Positions 62,877 to 64,000 of a stretch of DNA of 64,000 nt are shown here, piece by piece (within the stretch, counting starts at the first letter, position 1; every line of letters starts with the position of its first letter). A model generated the notes under the pieces. That model searched no databases. It was given only the letters and a program-made list of their open reading frames with translations, and was not told the origin of the DNA. This DNA comes from Candidatus Nitrospira kreftii (lineage in GTDB: Bacteria > Nitrospirota > Nitrospiria > Nitrospirales > Nitrospiraceae): NCBI GenBank assembly GCA_014058405.1, contig CP047423.1:2480001-2544000 (forward strand), in the 5' to 3' direction. The position numbers were made by a program, and so were the translations under genes.

Positions 62877-64000
62877 TCACGCCGCAACCGGCAGTCTTTG
62901 ACGGGCGATTTCCAGCAATCCACGCACGTCCAGGATAAACCCAACCGTACCATCGCCGAGGATGGTCGCACCGGCAATACCTTCCACCTTGCGGAAGTTT
63001 TGTTCCATACTCTTGATCACGACTTGTTGCTGCCCAAGAATTTCGTCCACCATCACCGCAACCCGTTCCCCCTCCGTTTCTAGAATAAGGAGAATAGCCG
63101 CGGTAGGCGTGGTGATCTCCGGTTCTAGCGCAAAGACCTCATACATCCGCACCATGGGCAGGTAGGTCCCGCGCACGTCGATCACTTCCCCTTTACCCAC
63201 GATAGTTTTCACTGCGCCGGGTTTGGGTTGGATTGACTCCAAGATGGACAGCAACGGCACAATGTAGGTTTCTTGGCCGACCCTCACGGTCATACCCTCG
63301 ATGATCGCCAGGGTCAGCGGAAGCTTGAGGGTAAAGATCGTTCCGTGTCCCGGCGTAGTCTTAATGCTGACGGTACCGCCCAATCCTTCGATATTGCGCT
63401 TGACGACGTCCATACCGACGCCACGTCCCGAGACATCCGTCACCTTCTCCGCCGTCGAGAATCCCGGCCTGAAAATGAGAGGCCAGATCTGGTCGTCCGA
63501 TAACTTCTCATTTTCACCGATCAGTCCCTGTTTAACGGCCCTGGCAACGATCCTGTCCCGATTCAAACCACGACCGTCATCTTCGACGGTAATACAGATA
63601 TTGCCGCCTTGGTGGAAGGCATTCAGCCGAATCGTTCCGATTTCCTGCTTGTTGTTGTCGAGGCGCTCTTCCGGTGGCTCAAGCCCATGGTCGGCTGAAT
63701 TCCTCACCAGGTGAGTCAATGGATCGCCGATGGATTCGATGACAGTCTTGTCGAGTTCGGTTTCTTCACCCGACAATACGAGCTGGATTTTCTTGCCTGC
63801 TTTCGCTGCGAGGTCACGGACAAGTCGAGGGAAGCGGCTGAACGCCGTGCCGATCGGCAGCATGCGAATGCTCATAACGCGCTCCTGGATTTCGCGCGTG
63901 TTCCGTTCCAGTTGGGCCATTCGCTCCAGCAGCACAGATATGTGACTCATCTCGAAACGGGTGCCGAGGTCACTCAACATCGACTGGGTAATGACGAGTT
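62877..64000 (-). CDS. cheA: chemotaxis histidine kinase CheA, C-terminal part (cut by window end)
   Basis: The frame is open to the window edge and reads LVITQSMLSDLGTRFEM upstream of the first ATG, so the N-terminal HPt part lies outside. Visible are the dimerisation helix (LERMAQLERNTREIQERVMS), the HATPase domain with N-box HLVRNSADHGLEPPEER, G-boxes VEDDGRGLNRD and DVSGRGVGMDVVKRNIEG, and the CheW-like regulatory domain. CheA is the receptor-controlled kinase of the system. Confidence 0.95.
   Translation of the reverse strand, partial: LVITQSMLSDLGTRFEMSHISVLLERMAQLERNTREIQERVMSIRMLPIGTAFSRFPRLVRDLAAKAGKKIQLVLSGEETELDKTVIESIGDPLTHLVRNSADHGLEPPEERLDNNKQEIGTIRLNAFHQGGNICITVEDDGRGLNRDRIVARAVKQGLIGENEKLSDDQIWPLIFRPGFSTAEKVTDVSGRGVGMDVVKRNIEGLGGTVSIKTTPGHGTIFTLKLPLTLAIIEGMTVRVGQETYIVPLLSILESIQPKPGAVKTIVGKGEVIDVRGTYLPMVRMYEVFALEPEITTPTAAILLILETEGERVAVMVDEILGQQQVVIKSMEQNFRKVEGIAGATILGDGTVGFILDVRGLLEIARQRLPVAA

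Overview
The window looks like part of a chromosome from a Nitrospira-like member of the Nitrospirota. That is an inference from gene content and style: an exosortase/polysaccharide locus, a type II secretion (T2SS) pseudopilin operon, a large PAS-rich chemotaxis cluster and moderately high G+C. No rRNA, tRNA or other taxonomic marker was seen, so the assignment is tentative.

Layout. (1) 1-1.9 kb: two overlapping thymidylate-kinase-like genes converge on a SixA-type phosphatase, followed by a 67-residue winged-helix-like protein. (2) 2.2-3.4 kb: an IS110-family element with a long structured leader that is a candidate bridge RNA, between two inverted copies of a short REP-like sequence. (3) 3.4-17.4 kb, minus strand: an exosortase-linked exopolysaccharide operon. 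It holds TPR proteins, a GspA-like ATPase, a CpsD-like kinase, a chain-length determinant, an outer-membrane barrel, a Wza-like exporter, the PrsT TPR lipoprotein, a WecA-like transferase and an exosortase-EpsI fusion of XrtD type. Two tandem VPLPA-CTERM substrate genes follow, each with a matching sigma-54 (-24/-12) promoter and a strong hairpin terminator. (4) 17.7-31 kb, minus strand: glycan assembly genes (glycosyltransferases, methyltransferase, a GH56-like secreted protein, Wzy, Wzx, WecB, Fcl, Gmd), partly AT-rich. An IS200/IS605 relic, a wecB fragment and a scrambled toxin-antitoxin locus interrupt them. (5) 31-41.8 kb, plus strand: gspC-E-F-G-H-I-J-N-L-M-K with no gspD secretin. (6) 41.9-64 kb, minus strand: a partner-switching module (response regulator with HATPase domain, HPt, RsbU-like phosphatase, two STAS proteins), then cheB, cheD, cheR, two chemoreceptors, a giant multi-PAS histidine kinase with its response regulator, cheW and cheA (cut by the window edge). 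An intact ISL3 element with an 8-bp target duplication and an IS256 relic are inserted here.

The most unusual signal is a family of 7-bp-periodic inverted repeat elements with heptads such as GTGAAGC, TGAAACT and TTGAGGT. They sit in at least ten spots, mostly intergenic, from 29 kb to 63 kb. In two places (gmd/fcl and cheR/cheD) inverted heptad arms enclose a gene for a small S23/Avd-like four-helix-bundle protein, in the same orientation as the operon and starting at the stop codon of the preceding gene. One solo copy is read through as the inter-domain linker of CheB. This looks like an uncharacterised mobile cassette with gene-less derivatives.

Working together: the Gmd/Fcl/WecB precursors, glycosyltransferases, Wzx/Wzy and chain-length/export proteins would make an extracellular polysaccharide. 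The exosortase would process VPLPA-CTERM proteins that probably accompany it. The T2SS-like machinery handles envelope protein export, and the chemotaxis and partner-switch modules control behaviour and perhaps expression.
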